This document shows positions 34,795-43,731 of a stretch of DNA of 64,000 nucleotides, one piece after another. The position numbers were made by a program, and so were the translations under genes. Source of the DNA: Rhodococcus sp. B50 (lineage in GTDB: Bacteria; Actinomycetota; Actinomycetes; Mycobacteriales; Mycobacteriaceae); NCBI RefSeq assembly GCF_013602415.1, contig NZ_WPAG02000002.1, positions 3,909,480 to 3,973,479 on the forward strand, in the 5' to 3' direction. Position 1 is the stretch's first letter. Every line of letters starts with the position of its first letter. Below the pieces are notes generated by a model. It saw only the letters and a list, made by a program, of their open reading frames with translations, ran no database searches and was not told the origin of the DNA.

Positions 34795-36035
34795 GCGTGC
34801 TCTTTCTGGGAGATGCGGATGGTGCCGGATGCTGCGAGGGCGTCGATCTCGTCGTCGGTCAGCCCGAGATGTTCGGTGAGCACCTCGGCGGTGTCGTCGC
34901 CGTTGGCCGGCGCGGGGCGGACTTCGGGGTACCGGCCGTCGAAGGACATCGGGGTGCTCGGTGCGTGGTAGCTGCCGATGCGCGGCTGGTCGAGCTCGTG
35001 GAACATCGGGTTGTCGGTCACGCGCGGGTCGACGGCGAGCTCGGCGAAGGTGCGGTAGCGCTCGTGCAGGATCGAGGTGCCGGCCAAGGCTTTTTCGGCC
35101 TCGTCGGCGGTGCGCTTGGAGAACCAGGCGCCGAACAGGCTGTTCAGTACATGGCGGTGCTCGAACCGGGTGCCTTCGTCGCGGAAGTCCACTCCGAGGG
35201 CGGATTCGAGGGCGGTCACGGCGTCGGCGGTGCCGGTGAGCCCGGTGAGATCGCGGAAGTGCCGGGGCGTGAGCGCGACGATCATGAAGCGCGCGCCGTC
35301 GCTGGTCGCGAAGTCGGCACCGTAGGTGCCGTAGACGGAGTTGCCGACCTTCTCCCGGACGGGACGGCCGAGCTGGGCCTCGGCGATGTAGCCGAGATTG
35401 CCGACGGTCGCGAACGCGACGTCCTCGAGCGGAAGCACGACTTTCGTTCCGGCACCGGTGATCTCGCGGCGGTAGACGGCGGAGGCGACCGACAGGGCGG
35501 CGTACAGGCCGCACGAGACGTCCCAGGCGGGCAGCACATGGTTGACCGGGGTCGAGACGTTCTCGGCGCCGGTGACCTGCGGGAAACCGGCGGCGGCGTT
35601 GACGGTGTAGTCGACGGCGCCGGTGCCGTCGGCGCGACCGAGGACCTGCACGTGGATCAGGTCGGGGCGGATCGCGGCGAGTTCGTCGTAGTCGAGCCAC
35701 GAGCGACCGGCGGCGTTGGTGACCAGCACGCCGGCGTCGATGATCAGGTCGCGGATCAGGTTCTGCGCCTCCTGGCTACGGAAATCCGCTGCGAACGATC
35801 GCTTTCCCTTGTTCAGGCCGGCCCAGTAGATCGACTCGTTGTCGTCGGTGACCGGCCAGCGACGGTAGTCCGCGGCACCGCCGATCGGGTCGACCCGGAT
35901 CACGTCGGCGCCGAGCGCGGCCAGGGTCATGCCGCACAGGGGTGCGGCCACGAAGCTGGACACCTCGACCACGCGCACTCCCGCGAGGGGTGCAGTGGAC
36001 GAGGGCAGCTCGTCGGTGGAAGCGGTGGAGTTCAT
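34791..36035 (-). CDS. CaiB/BaiF class III CoA-transferase
   Basis: A 414-residue class III CoA-transferase: LAGVRVVEVSSFVAAPLCGMTLAALGADVIRVDP at the N-terminus and LNKGKRSFAADFRS are the family blocks. It would move CoA from a donor such as succinyl-CoA onto an organic acid, or racemise an alpha-methylacyl-CoA. It is the first gene of the minus-strand operon and divergent from the MFS importer, so the importer may bring in the acid that is activated here. Confidence 0.92.
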   Translation of the reverse strand: MNSTASTDELPSSTAPLAGVRVVEVSSFVAAPLCGMTLAALGADVIRVDPIGGAADYRRWPVTDDNESIYWAGLNKGKRSFAADFRSQEAQNLIRDLIIDAGVLVTNAAGRSWLDYDELAAIRPDLIHVQVLGRADGTGAVDYTVNAAAGFPQVTGAENVSTPVNHVLPAWDVSCGLYAALSVASAVYRREITGAGTKVVLPLEDVAFATVGNLGYIAEAQLGRPVREKVGNSVYGTYGADFATSDGARFMIVALTPRHFRDLTGLTGTADAVTALESALGVDFRDEGTRFEHRHVLNSLFGAWFSKRTADEAEKALAGTSILHERYRTFAELAVDPRVTDNPMFHELDQPRIGSYHAPSTPMSFDGRYPEVRPAPANGDDTAEVLTEHLGLTDDEIDALAASGTIRISQKEHA

Positions 36036-36339
36036 GCTGGGCTCGCTCGTCCTCGTCGCAGATTGTTTCGGGCACAGTCAGCATGCCCAGGTTTTGCCGC
36101 CGGGAACAGCACCGATCGGCTATCGCTCGGTTAGCGCAGACCAATACTCGATGCGGCCCGAATCCGCCTTGTGATGGGTCATAGGTTTCAGTGATCGATT
36201 CGTTCGCCTTCCGCTCTTTGCTTCAGGTGACATGGCTCACGTTCAATACATGCAGACGCCAGGCGTGACGTTCTTCCGACAGCGACATACAGATTGTTCG
36301 TAAGTCGGCCATCCCGCTCGAGTTCTGAAGGGACTCCCA
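36036..36339. promoter_or_regulatory. Divergent promoter region between CoA-transferase and MFS genes
   Basis: A 304-bp gap with no supported gene. It must hold promoters for both directions. I note short dyads (GTGA-CATGGC-TCAC at about 36229-36242 and GGGCA/TGCCC at about 36070-36088) but none long enough to name. It is more AT-rich than the flanking genes. Confidence 0.5.
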
Positions 36340-37686
36340 GTGACCACAGGCGAAATCGCGCACGACAAGTCGGCAGCCGCCGGCGGGCCCGGTCGGCCGA
36401 CGACCGGCTCGACACCTCTCGTGACCCCCGGCCGCGCGTGGAGCATGACCGGTCTGGTCATCTTCCTCTACGTCGTCAACTACGCCGACAAGGCCGTCCT
36501 CGGCATCATCGCCCAGCCTCTGGCGCGTGAGCTCGGCATGAGCTCCTCCCAGATCGGCCTGGTCGGGTCGCTGTTCTTCGTCACATTCACCGTCGGTGGT
36601 TTCTTCGCCGGGCCGTTGAACAAGTACATGACCCTCCGCTGGGCCCTGCTGGCCCTCGGCCTGACCTGGTCGCTCGTCATGCTGCCGCTGGTCGTCAGTG
36701 CGAGTTTCGCGATGCTGGTCGTCACCCGCATGCTGCTCGGTCTCGCCGAAGGGCCGAGCTCGGCGCTCATGCACACCGCCGCGTACTCGTGGCACCCGCC
36801 GGCCAAGCGTGGCCTGCCCGGCGCCTTCCTGGCCGGTTCCGCCTCGGTCGCCAAGATCGCCCTCGCTCCCGTCCTGACCTTCATCACCGTCGAGTGGGGA
36901 TGGCGTGCCGCGCTGATCTCGCTGTCGATCCTCGGTGCGATCTGGATGGGCTGCTGGCTCCTCGGCTGGAAGGAAGGCCCCTACACGACCCGGGCCGTCA
37001 AGGGCGCCGAGACCGCCGCTTCCGCCGCGCAGACCGAACCGTCCGTGCCGTGGCGCAAGATCTTCCTCACTCGCACCTTCATCAGCTGCGCGATCCTGAT
37101 CATGGTCGTCTACGCGTTGACCACCGTCGTCCTGACCTGGTTGCCGTCCTACTTCGAGGTCGGTCTCGGCTACAGCGCTCTGCAGGCCGGCTCGATGTTC
37201 GCCCTGCCGTCCATCATCGGCCTGTTCCTCATGATCAGCTCGGGCACGGTCACCGACCGTCTCAGCGCCAAGGGTTACCGCTCGCGGGTCGTCCGCATCA
37301 TCGTGCCCGCCGTCGGCGTGCTCATCTGCGGTGCCATCCTGGTCTTCCTCCCGTCCATCGGTACGCCGGCTCTGGCCGTCGCGGTCGTCTCCATCGGCTA
37401 CGGCTTCGGCGCCATCGCGTTCCCGCTGATCAACGCCGCGATCTCCGAGTTGTGCCCGCCGCAGCAGACCGCCGGCACGATGGGCGTCTTCCTCGCGCTG
37501 ATGGCCGTCGGCGGTCTCGTCGCCCCCTACGGCACGGGTGTCCTCGTCGACAACGCCGCCACCGCGGCGGAGGGCTATGCAACGGCCTTCCAGGTCATCG
37601 GTGCACTCGGTGCGCTCGCCGCGATCCTGGTGCTCTTCCTGGCCAACCCGGAGCGCGACCGCAAGATCATCCGGGCAGCCGCCTGA
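36340..37686 (+). CDS. MFS transporter, organic-acid importer type
   Basis: A 448-residue major facilitator with about 12 transmembrane helices, from the GTG at 36340 with AAGGGA upstream. The cytoplasmic N-terminus is about 30 residues. FLYVVNYADKAVLGIIAQPLARELGMS and GSLFFVTFTVGGFFAGPL form the first helices and loop. The family resembles the anion:cation symporters that carry carboxylates such as aromatic or sugar acids. It stands at the head of the plus-strand side of the beta-oxidation island, and its substrate is the best clue to the island, but unknown. Confidence 0.9.
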   Translation: MTTGEIAHDKSAAAGGPGRPTTGSTPLVTPGRAWSMTGLVIFLYVVNYADKAVLGIIAQPLARELGMSSSQIGLVGSLFFVTFTVGGFFAGPLNKYMTLRWALLALGLTWSLVMLPLVVSASFAMLVVTRMLLGLAEGPSSALMHTAAYSWHPPAKRGLPGAFLAGSASVAKIALAPVLTFITVEWGWRAALISLSILGAIWMGCWLLGWKEGPYTTRAVKGAETAASAAQTEPSVPWRKIFLTRTFISCAILIMVVYALTTVVLTWLPSYFEVGLGYSALQAGSMFALPSIIGLFLMISSGTVTDRLSAKGYRSRVVRIIVPAVGVLICGAILVFLPSIGTPALAVAVVSIGYGFGAIAFPLINAAISELCPPQQTAGTMGVFLALMAVGGLVAPYGTGVLVDNAATAAEGYATAFQVIGALGALAAILVLFLANPERDRKIIRAAA

Positions 37687-37698
37687 CCTGTTCGGCAT

Positions 37699-37719
37699 AG
37701 CTTCCGCCTAACGGAAGCT
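37699..37719 (+). terminator. Hairpin 1 after the MFS gene
   Basis: A perfect 8-bp stem (AGCTTCCG / CGGAAGCT) with a CCTAA loop, 13 bp after the MFS stop. A short terminator or mRNA-end structure. Confidence 0.55.
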
Positions 37720-37740
37720 TCCGCCGAAAGACTTACCCCT

Positions 37741-37791
37741 ACCGGCCGGGTGCATGGTCTCCTCGAATGTGAGGACCACCACCCGGCCGGT
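37741..37791 (+). terminator. Hairpin 2 in the MFS-thiolase gap, terminator/attenuator-like
   Basis: The outer stem is a perfect 12 bp (ACCGGCCGGGTG / CACCCGGCCGGT). An inner stem (TGGTC.CCTC / GAGG.ACCA) lies inside. The sequence CGTCTTTTC follows, giving a partial U-tract. This is the best intrinsic-terminator shape in the island, 62 bp before the thiolase start. Confidence 0.6.
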
Positions 37792-37804
37792 CGTCTTTTC
37801 CCAC

Positions 37805-37825
37805 CACGGTTGCCCGGCAACCGTG
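37805..37825. promoter_or_regulatory. 21-bp near-perfect palindrome before the thiolase gene
   Basis: Arms CACGGTTGCC and GGCAACCGTG are perfectly complementary around a single C. A dyad without a loop is more like a protein-binding operator than an RNA hairpin. It lies 27 bp upstream of the thiolase ATG. Confidence 0.55.
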
Positions 37826-37852
37826 TCCCGCAACAGCAAAGGACCGATTCGC

Positions 37853-38983
37853 ATGCGCGATGCCGTGATCGTCGACGCCGTCCGTTCCCCCATCGGACGT
37901 CGCGGTGGTGCACTGTCCGAGATCCACCCCGTCAACCTGTCCGCCCACGTGCTGACCGCACTGGCGGAGCGGACCGGCCTCGATCCCGCCACGATCGACG
38001 ACGTCCAATGGGGTTGTGTGAGCCAGGTCGGCGACCAGGCCGGAATCGTTTCGCGCAGCGCCGTGTTCGCGGCCGGATGGCCGGTCACCGTACCCGCCAC
38101 CACCATCAACCGGGCGTGCGGATCGAGCCAGCAGGCCGTGTCCTTCGCCGCCGCGACCGTCATCTCCGGTCAGAACGACGTCGTGATCGCCGGTGGTGTC
38201 GAGTCCATGAGCCGTGTGCCGATGGGCAGCGCCAGCAAGGACGGTCAGCACTTCCCGCAGAACGTGCTCGACCGCTTCGAGGTCGGCGGCTTCAGCCAGG
38301 GCATCGGCGCCGAGATGATCGCCGAGAAGTGGGGCTTCTCCCGCACGCAGCTCGACGAATTCTCGCTGCGCTCGCACGAACTGTCCGCGGCCGCCACCGA
38401 CGCGGGCGCCTTCACCGGCCAGATCGCCCCGGTCGGCGACTTCGCCACCGACGAGGGCATCCGTCGCGGCGGCACCGTCGAATCGCTCGCCAAGCTCAAG
38501 ACCGTCTTCAAGGAGGACGGTGTGATCCACGCCGGCAACTCCTCGCAGATCTCCGACGGTGCCGGTGCGCTGCTCATCACCACCAGCGAATACGCCGCTG
38601 CACAGGGCTGGACCCCGCTCGCGCGCATCCACACCGCCGTCGTCGCCGCCGACGACCCGGTCGTCATGCTCACCGGCCCGATCCCCGCCACCGAGAAGGC
38701 GCTGAAGCGTTCCGGTCTGTCCATCGACGACATCGGCGTCTTCGAGATCAACGAGGCGTTCGCACCGGTGCCGCTCGCATGGCAGGTCGAGACCGGCGCG
38801 AAGCCCGACCGCCTCAACCCGCTCGGCGGCGCCATCGGTGTCGGCCACCCCCTCGGCGGTTCCGGTGCCATCCTCATGACCCGCCTCGTGCACCACATGC
38901 GCGACAACGGCATCCGTTACGGCCTGCAGTCGATGTGCGAGGCCGGCGGCATGGCCAACGCCACCGTTCTCGAACTTCTCTGA
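37853..38983 (+). CDS. Thiolase (acetyl-CoA acyltransferase)
   Basis: A 376-residue thiolase from the ATG at 37853, with AAAGGA 9 bases before. The acyl-accepting cysteine is C89 (NRACGSSQQAV), the His loop is GVGHPLGGSGA and the second catalytic cysteine is C362 (MCEAGGMAN). It splits a 3-ketoacyl-CoA. The next genes (SDR, then CoA ligase) read in the same direction and complete a beta-oxidation set. Confidence 0.93.
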   Translation: MRDAVIVDAVRSPIGRRGGALSEIHPVNLSAHVLTALAERTGLDPATIDDVQWGCVSQVGDQAGIVSRSAVFAAGWPVTVPATTINRACGSSQQAVSFAAATVISGQNDVVIAGGVESMSRVPMGSASKDGQHFPQNVLDRFEVGGFSQGIGAEMIAEKWGFSRTQLDEFSLRSHELSAAATDAGAFTGQIAPVGDFATDEGIRRGGTVESLAKLKTVFKEDGVIHAGNSSQISDGAGALLITTSEYAAAQGWTPLARIHTAVVAADDPVVMLTGPIPATEKALKRSGLSIDDIGVFEINEAFAPVPLAWQVETGAKPDRLNPLGGAIGVGHPLGGSGAILMTRLVHHMRDNGIRYGLQSMCEAGGMANATVLELL

Positions 38984-39052
38984 GCCGAAGGCTCTCCGAA
39001 CTGCTCTGATTTCACTTCGTCACCCAGCTGCTACGAATTCGAAGGAAACACT

Positions 39053-39817
39053 ATGGAACTCAAGGGTCTGTCCGTCGCCGTCACCGGCGGAGCGTCCGGT
39101 CTCGGCCTCGCCACGGCACGTCGCGTCCTGGCGGCCGGCGGCAACGTCACCCTCATCGACCTCCCCGGCTCGAACGGTGAGGAGATCGCGAAGGAGCTCG
39201 GCGACGGCGCCGTCTTCGCCCCCGGCGACGTGACCGATTCGGAGCAGTTCGCGGCGGCACTCGACGTCGCGCACGAGCGCGGCGGTCTGCGCGGTGTCGT
39301 GCACTGCGCCGGCGCCGGACGCAAGATGCGTGTCCTCGACAAGGAGGGCAAGGCCGGTTCGCTCGAGGACTTCGAATTCGTGATCCGCCTCAACCTCATC
39401 GGCTCGTTCAACGCGTTGCGCCTCGGCGCCGAGCGCATGGCCGAACTCGACCTCATCGAGGACGAGCGCGGCGCCGTGGTCATGACCGCTTCCGTCGCGG
39501 CCTTCGAGGGCCAGATCGGCCAGATCAACTACTCGGCGTCCAAGGCCGGCATCGTCGGCATGACGATCGTCGCCGCACGCGACCTCGCCAGCAAGGGCAT
39601 CCGCGTCAACACCATCGCCCCGGGCATCATGGACACCCCGCTGCTCGCCCGCCTGCGCGACGACGTCCGCAAGTCGCTCGAGGCGACGGTGCCCAACCCG
39701 TCCCGTCTGGGCAGCCCCGACGAGTTCGGTCGCCTTGCGACCAACATTCTCGAGAACGGCTACCTGAACGGTGAGACCATCCGTCTCGACGGTGCCATCC
39801 GTATGGCACCGCGTTGA
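39053..39817 (+). CDS. SDR 3-hydroxyacyl-CoA dehydrogenase (HSD17B10-like)
   Basis: A 254-residue SDR with TGGASGLGLATAR, HCAGAG, catalytic Ser in MTASVAAFEGQIGQ, and YSASKAGIVGMT. The wording follows type II 3-hydroxyacyl-CoA dehydrogenases (human HSD17B10), which act on short branched acyl-CoAs such as 2-methyl-3-hydroxybutyryl-CoA. It follows the thiolase by 69 bp, consistent with the last two steps of beta-oxidation of a branched substrate. Confidence 0.88.
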   Translation: MELKGLSVAVTGGASGLGLATARRVLAAGGNVTLIDLPGSNGEEIAKELGDGAVFAPGDVTDSEQFAAALDVAHERGGLRGVVHCAGAGRKMRVLDKEGKAGSLEDFEFVIRLNLIGSFNALRLGAERMAELDLIEDERGAVVMTASVAAFEGQIGQINYSASKAGIVGMTIVAARDLASKGIRVNTIAPGIMDTPLLARLRDDVRKSLEATVPNPSRLGSPDEFGRLATNILENGYLNGETIRLDGAIRMAPR

Positions 39818-39831
39818 GCCGGGCGACGACG

Positions 39832-41487
39832 ATGACTTCCGATTTCGCGTGGACGCAGCGCAGGCTGTCGTACCCGGCGACGTCGATGGCGGTGTGGGCG
39901 CCGAGCCTCGCCGCCGTCTACGGCGACCGGCCCGCAGTGGTCGACGGTGACCGTGTCCTCACGTACAACGACCTCGACGCGCGATCGGCGCAGTTCGCCG
40001 GCGTGCTGCACGAGGCAGGTGTGCGCGCACGCGACGTCGTGCTCCTGCACCTGGGCAACTGCGTCGAGTTCCACATCGCCTACTACGGCGCACTCCGCGT
40101 AGGGGCGGCGGTCACGCTGGTCAATCCGCTCCAGCCCGAGCCGGGCCTGCGCCGCCAGATCGAGGAGACCTCCGCGGCGGCGGCTGTCACGCAGTCCGCC
40201 CAGGCGGACACGCTGCTGCGGGCCGCGGAGGGGACGAGTGTCCGGTTGATCGCCGTCGTCTCCGACGCGGCGGTCACCGCGACGGGTGCCGTGCACTTCG
40301 GTGATGCGCTCGAGGGTCGTCCCCCGACCTTCGAACCGGTTGTCACCGGACCGGACGACATCGCACACATCGCGTACACCGGTGGCACGACCGGCATTTC
40401 GAAAGGTGTGCGGGTACTGCACCGCAACGTCGTCGGCAACGTCACCCAGATGTGCGCGTGGCGGTCCGGTCATCAGCTGGTTGCCGACGTCGACGGACGG
40501 ATCTCGCTCGAGCCGATCGACGATCTGGACATTGCCGGCGTCGTCCCGGGTCACGGATCGACGATCGTGGTATCCCCGCTCTTCCACGCGCACGCGCTGA
40601 TCAATACCTCGTTCCTTCTTGCGTGCGGCCTGACCCAGGTGCTCGCAGGACGCTTCGAGCCGGCGCGGATGCTCGAGCTCATCGAGCGGTACGAGGCGAG
40701 TTACATCACCGGCAGCCCGGCCATGTGGCACGCGCTCGCAGAACATCCGGATGTGAGGGTTCGGGATCTGTCGACGGTGCGAGTCGTGGCGTCCGGTGCG
40801 GCACCGATCGATCGGGTGACGCTCGAAGCGCTCGGCCGGGCGTTCCCCAATGCGCGGATCGCGGAGGGTTACGGTCTGACCGAGGGCACCTGCGTCGTCA
40901 CGTCGGCCCCGCTCGTCGCCGACGGGGGATACCGTCTCGGCAGCGTCGGATTGCCGATCTTCGACACGGAGGTGCAGATCCGCGCGCAGGGCGACCCGTC
41001 GGTCGTCCTCGGGCCGGAGGAGCGCGGGGAATTGTGGGTGCGTGGCCCCCAGGTCACCGGCGGATATCTCGGGCATCCGGAGATCACCGCCGAGCAGTAC
41101 GTCGACGGCTGGCTCGCGACGGGCGATATCGCATATGCGGATGCCGACGGCTTCGTGTTCATCGCCGATCGCGCGAAGGACATGCTGATCTACAAGGGCT
41201 ACAACGTGTATCCGCGTGAGCTCGAGGAGATCCTGGTGACACACCCGAAGGTGTCCACCGCCGCAGTCGTCGGCCGTGAAGCGGGTCCGATCGGTCAGGA
41301 GCCGGTCGCATTCGTCGTCCCCATCGCCGGGGAGGATGTCGACGAAGAGGAGCTCAAGGCGTTCGTCGCCGAACGCGTCCTGCCGTACAAGAAGATCCGC
41401 GAAGTGGTGGTGGTCGACGCGCTGCCGACCTCCGCTGCGGGCAAGGTCCTCAAGACCGATCTGCGATCGCGTCTGACGGTGTCCTGA
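39832..41487 (+). CDS. AMP-forming acyl-CoA ligase
   Basis: A 551-residue ANL-superfamily ligase from the ATG at 39832. A TTG at 39814 that overlaps the SDR stop would add 6 residues. P-loop YTGGTTGISKGV, GYGLTEGT, the hinge YKGYNVYPRELEE and catalytic Lys in AGKVLKTDL are all present. It activates a carboxylic acid with ATP and CoA. The island has both this ligase and a CoA-transferase, so two different acids or two steps may need activation. Confidence 0.92.
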   Translation: MTSDFAWTQRRLSYPATSMAVWAPSLAAVYGDRPAVVDGDRVLTYNDLDARSAQFAGVLHEAGVRARDVVLLHLGNCVEFHIAYYGALRVGAAVTLVNPLQPEPGLRRQIEETSAAAAVTQSAQADTLLRAAEGTSVRLIAVVSDAAVTATGAVHFGDALEGRPPTFEPVVTGPDDIAHIAYTGGTTGISKGVRVLHRNVVGNVTQMCAWRSGHQLVADVDGRISLEPIDDLDIAGVVPGHGSTIVVSPLFHAHALINTSFLLACGLTQVLAGRFEPARMLELIERYEASYITGSPAMWHALAEHPDVRVRDLSTVRVVASGAAPIDRVTLEALGRAFPNARIAEGYGLTEGTCVVTSAPLVADGGYRLGSVGLPIFDTEVQIRAQGDPSVVLGPEERGELWVRGPQVTGGYLGHPEITAEQYVDGWLATGDIAYADADGFVFIADRAKDMLIYKGYNVYPRELEEILVTHPKVSTAAVVGREAGPIGQEPVAFVVPIAGEDVDEEELKAFVAERVLPYKKIREVVVVDALPTSAAGKVLKTDLRSRLTVS

Positions 41488-41498
41488 CCCGCACACGA

Positions 41499-41529
41499 GA
41501 AACCCCCGGCATTCGAGGCCGGGGGTTTC
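41499..41529 (+). terminator. Rho-independent terminator after the ligase
   Basis: A perfect 12-bp stem (GAAACCCCCGGC / GCCGGGGGTTTC) with a 7-base loop followed by TTCG, 11 bp after the ligase stop. Confidence 0.8.
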
Positions 41530-41553
41530 TTCGTATGTGCCCCTTCGGAGCTC

Positions 41554-41593
41554 GTGCGCGGTTCTGGTAGTTGTGGCTACCGGAACCGCGCAC
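41554..41593 (-). terminator. Terminator hairpin after the convergent acyl-CoA dehydrogenase
   Basis: A 17-bp stem (GTGCGCGGTTCTGGTAG / CTACCGGAACCGCGCAC) with one G-T pair and a 6-base loop, 5 bp beyond the stop of the minus-strand dehydrogenase. It faces the ligase terminator back to back. Confidence 0.75.
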
Positions 41594-41598
41594 GGGCG

Positions 41599-42783
41599 TC
41601 ACGAGTTCTTCTTCTGCTCCTGCTTGACGAGCCCGCCACCGATGATCAGGCGCTGGATCTCGCTGGTGCCCTCGTACAGGCGCAGCAGACGCACATCGCG
41701 GTAGATCCGCTCGACCGGCACCTCACGCATGTAACCGGTACCGCCGTGGATCTGCACGGCGAGATCGGCGACCTTGCCGACCATCTCGGTGCAGTACAAC
41801 TTCGCGACAGACGGGGCGATACGGCGGTCGGTCTCCTCCACCCACGCCTTGGCGGCGTCGCGGACGAGGGCGCGACCGGCCATCACACCGGTCTGCTGAT
41901 CGGCGATCATCGCCTGCACCAACTGGAAGTTGCCGATGGGGTTGCCGCCCTGCGTGGCGGTCGCGGCGTAGGTGACGGACTCGTCGAGGGCGCGCTGCGC
42001 CTGGCCGACCGACAGCGCGGCGATGTGCACGCGGCCGCGGGCGAGGGAGACCATCGCGGCCTTGTAACCGACGTCCTCGCTGCCACCGACGAGTGCGGAG
42101 TTCGGCACGCGCACGTCGTTGAAGTGCACATCCGCGGTCCAGGCGCCTTCCTGGCCCATCTTGGCGTCCTTGTTGCCCACCTGCACACCGGGGGTGTCGG
42201 CGGGGACGAGGAAGACCGCGATGCCGGTGCCGTTTGCATCCGCGGGGCGGGTGCGGGCGAACACGACGAACAGGTTCGCCAGCGGCGCGTTGGTGATGAA
42301 GCGCTTCTCACCGGTGATGACCCAGTCGTCGCCGTCGCGCACGGCCTTGGTGCGCAGACCCGACGGGTTCGAGCCGGCGCCCGGTTCCGTGAGGGCGAAG
42401 GAAGCCACGACCTCGCCGGAGGCGATGCCCTCGAGCCACTGCTCCTTCTGCTCGTCGGTGCCGAAGTTGACCAGCACCTGGCCCGCGATGCCGTTGTTGG
42501 TGCCGAACATCGATCGCAGCGACAGGGTGGTGTAACCGAGCTCCATCGCCAGTTCCGCGTCCTGCTGCAGATTCAGGCCGAGACCGCCCCACTGCTGCGG
42601 GATCGCGTAACCGAACAGACCCATGTCCTTGGCGGCCTGACGGATGTCCTCGGGGATCGCGTTGGTCTCGGCGATCTCCTGCTCGCGCGGCACAACCACG
42701 TTGCGCACGAACGCGCGGGTCTGCGCGAGGATCTCGCGGAAGTCGTCTTCGTCGACCTCGGGGGCCGGGATGGAGAGTGTCAT
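41599..42783 (-). CDS. Acyl-CoA dehydrogenase
   Basis: A 394-residue enzyme from the ATG at 42783. It has FALTEPGAGSNPSG and VQIHGGTGYMREVPVERIYRDVR signatures, with the catalytic glutamate at about E371 in LYEGTSEIQ. This is the third acyl-CoA dehydrogenase of the island. It is monocistronic and divergent from the SDR-thiolase pair. Three dehydrogenases of different sub-type suggest a substrate oxidised in successive rounds. Confidence 0.92.
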   Translation of the reverse strand: MTLSIPAPEVDEDDFREILAQTRAFVRNVVVPREQEIAETNAIPEDIRQAAKDMGLFGYAIPQQWGGLGLNLQQDAELAMELGYTTLSLRSMFGTNNGIAGQVLVNFGTDEQKEQWLEGIASGEVVASFALTEPGAGSNPSGLRTKAVRDGDDWVITGEKRFITNAPLANLFVVFARTRPADANGTGIAVFLVPADTPGVQVGNKDAKMGQEGAWTADVHFNDVRVPNSALVGGSEDVGYKAAMVSLARGRVHIAALSVGQAQRALDESVTYAATATQGGNPIGNFQLVQAMIADQQTGVMAGRALVRDAAKAWVEETDRRIAPSVAKLYCTEMVGKVADLAVQIHGGTGYMREVPVERIYRDVRLLRLYEGTSEIQRLIIGGGLVKQEQKKNS

Positions 42784-42819
42784 GTTTACAACCTTCGTAC
42801 CGTCGCCGAAGGGTGTCCA

Positions 42820-42843
42820 ATACGAATGGCGCCATTCCCGTAT
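42820..42843. promoter_or_regulatory. 24-bp dyad in a divergent promoter
   Basis: A perfect 12-bp palindrome AATGGCGCCATT (42825-42836) is flanked by ATACG on the left and, after two extra bases, CGTAT on the right. It lies 36 bp upstream of the acyl-CoA dehydrogenase start and 107 bp upstream of the SDR. The likely binding protein is not encoded beside it. Confidence 0.6.
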
Positions 42844-42950
42844 AGGCATTGTCGATGGATGAGAGCCGTTCTACCGGCCGGTTCGCCGTTATATTCGGAA
42901 GCATCGACATATCTGGGGGCCGTCCCGAGCCCCGCCGAAAGGAATCGTAG

Positions 42951-43691
42951 ATGTCTCTGTTGGAGAACCGCACTGCCGTGATCACCGGTGGCGCTCAGGG
43001 AATCGGCTTCGCGATCGCGCAGCAGTTCGTCGACGCGGGCGCTCGCGTGGTCATCGGCGATCTCGATCTCGACGCCGCCACCGCCGCCGCGGAGAAGCTC
43101 GGCGGCCGCGACGTAGCCCGCGCGGTGCGTGCCAACGTCGTCGAATCCACAGACTGGGACACCCTCCTCGCCGAGGCCGTCGACGGATTCGGCTCGCTCG
43201 ACGTGGTGGTCAACAACGCCGGCATCACCCGCGACGCCACCATGCGCACCATGACCGAGGAAGACTTCGACCTCGTGATCTCCGTGCACCTCAAGGGCAC
43301 CTGGCACGGCACCCGCAAGGCGTCGGCGATCATGCGTGAGGCCAAGCGTGGCGCGATCGTCAACATCTCGTCGCTGTCCGGCAAGGTCGGCATGGTCGGC
43401 CAGACCAACTACTCCGCGGCCAAAGCCGGCATCGTCGGCCTGACCAAGGCCGCCGCCAAGGAGATGGCTCACCACGGTGTGCGCGTCAACGCGATCCAGC
43501 CCGGCCTGATCCGCTCGGCGATGACCGAAGCGATGCCGCAGAAGGCATGGGATCAGAAGATGAGCGAGATCCCGATGGGCCGCCCCGGCGAGGTCGACGA
43601 GATCGCCTCCGTCGCACTGTTCCTCGCATCCGATATGTCCTCCTACATGACCGGCACCGTCCTCGAGGTCACCGGCGGCCGCTTCATGTGA
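42951..43691 (+). CDS. SDR oxidoreductase, FabG/PhaB-like
   Basis: A 246-residue SDR with [24 protein letters not shown], Ser in [10 protein letters not shown] and [13 protein letters not shown]. The wording is that of 3-oxoacyl-(CoA/ACP) reductases. GAAAGGA lies 7 bases before the ATG. It is paired with the thiolase that follows by 40 bp, so it probably works as a 3-hydroxyacyl-CoA dehydrogenase in the catabolic direction. Confidence 0.9.
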   Translation: MSLLENRTAVITGGAQGIGFAIAQQFVDAGARVVIGDLDLDAATAAAEKLGGRDVARAVRANVVESTDWDTLLAEAVDGFGSLDVVVNNAGITRDATMRTMTEEDFDLVISVHLKGTWHGTRKASAIMREAKRGAIVNISSLSGKVGMVGQTNYSAAKAGIVGLTKAAAKEMAHHGVRVNAIQPGLIRSAMTEAMPQKAWDQKMSEIPMGRPGEVDEIASVALFLASDMSSYMTGTVLEVTGGRFM

Positions 43692-43731
43692 CGGTCCGCC
43701 CGTCACCTCACTGTTTTCTCGAAAGGTCATC

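Noticed and set aside
33601..35700. 699-codon reading that would fuse extra N-terminal sequence to an acyl-CoA dehydrogenase
   Set aside because: The upstream part is Arg/Pro-rich out-of-frame reading of the CoA-transferase gene. The dehydrogenase starts at 34794 with an ATGA overlap.
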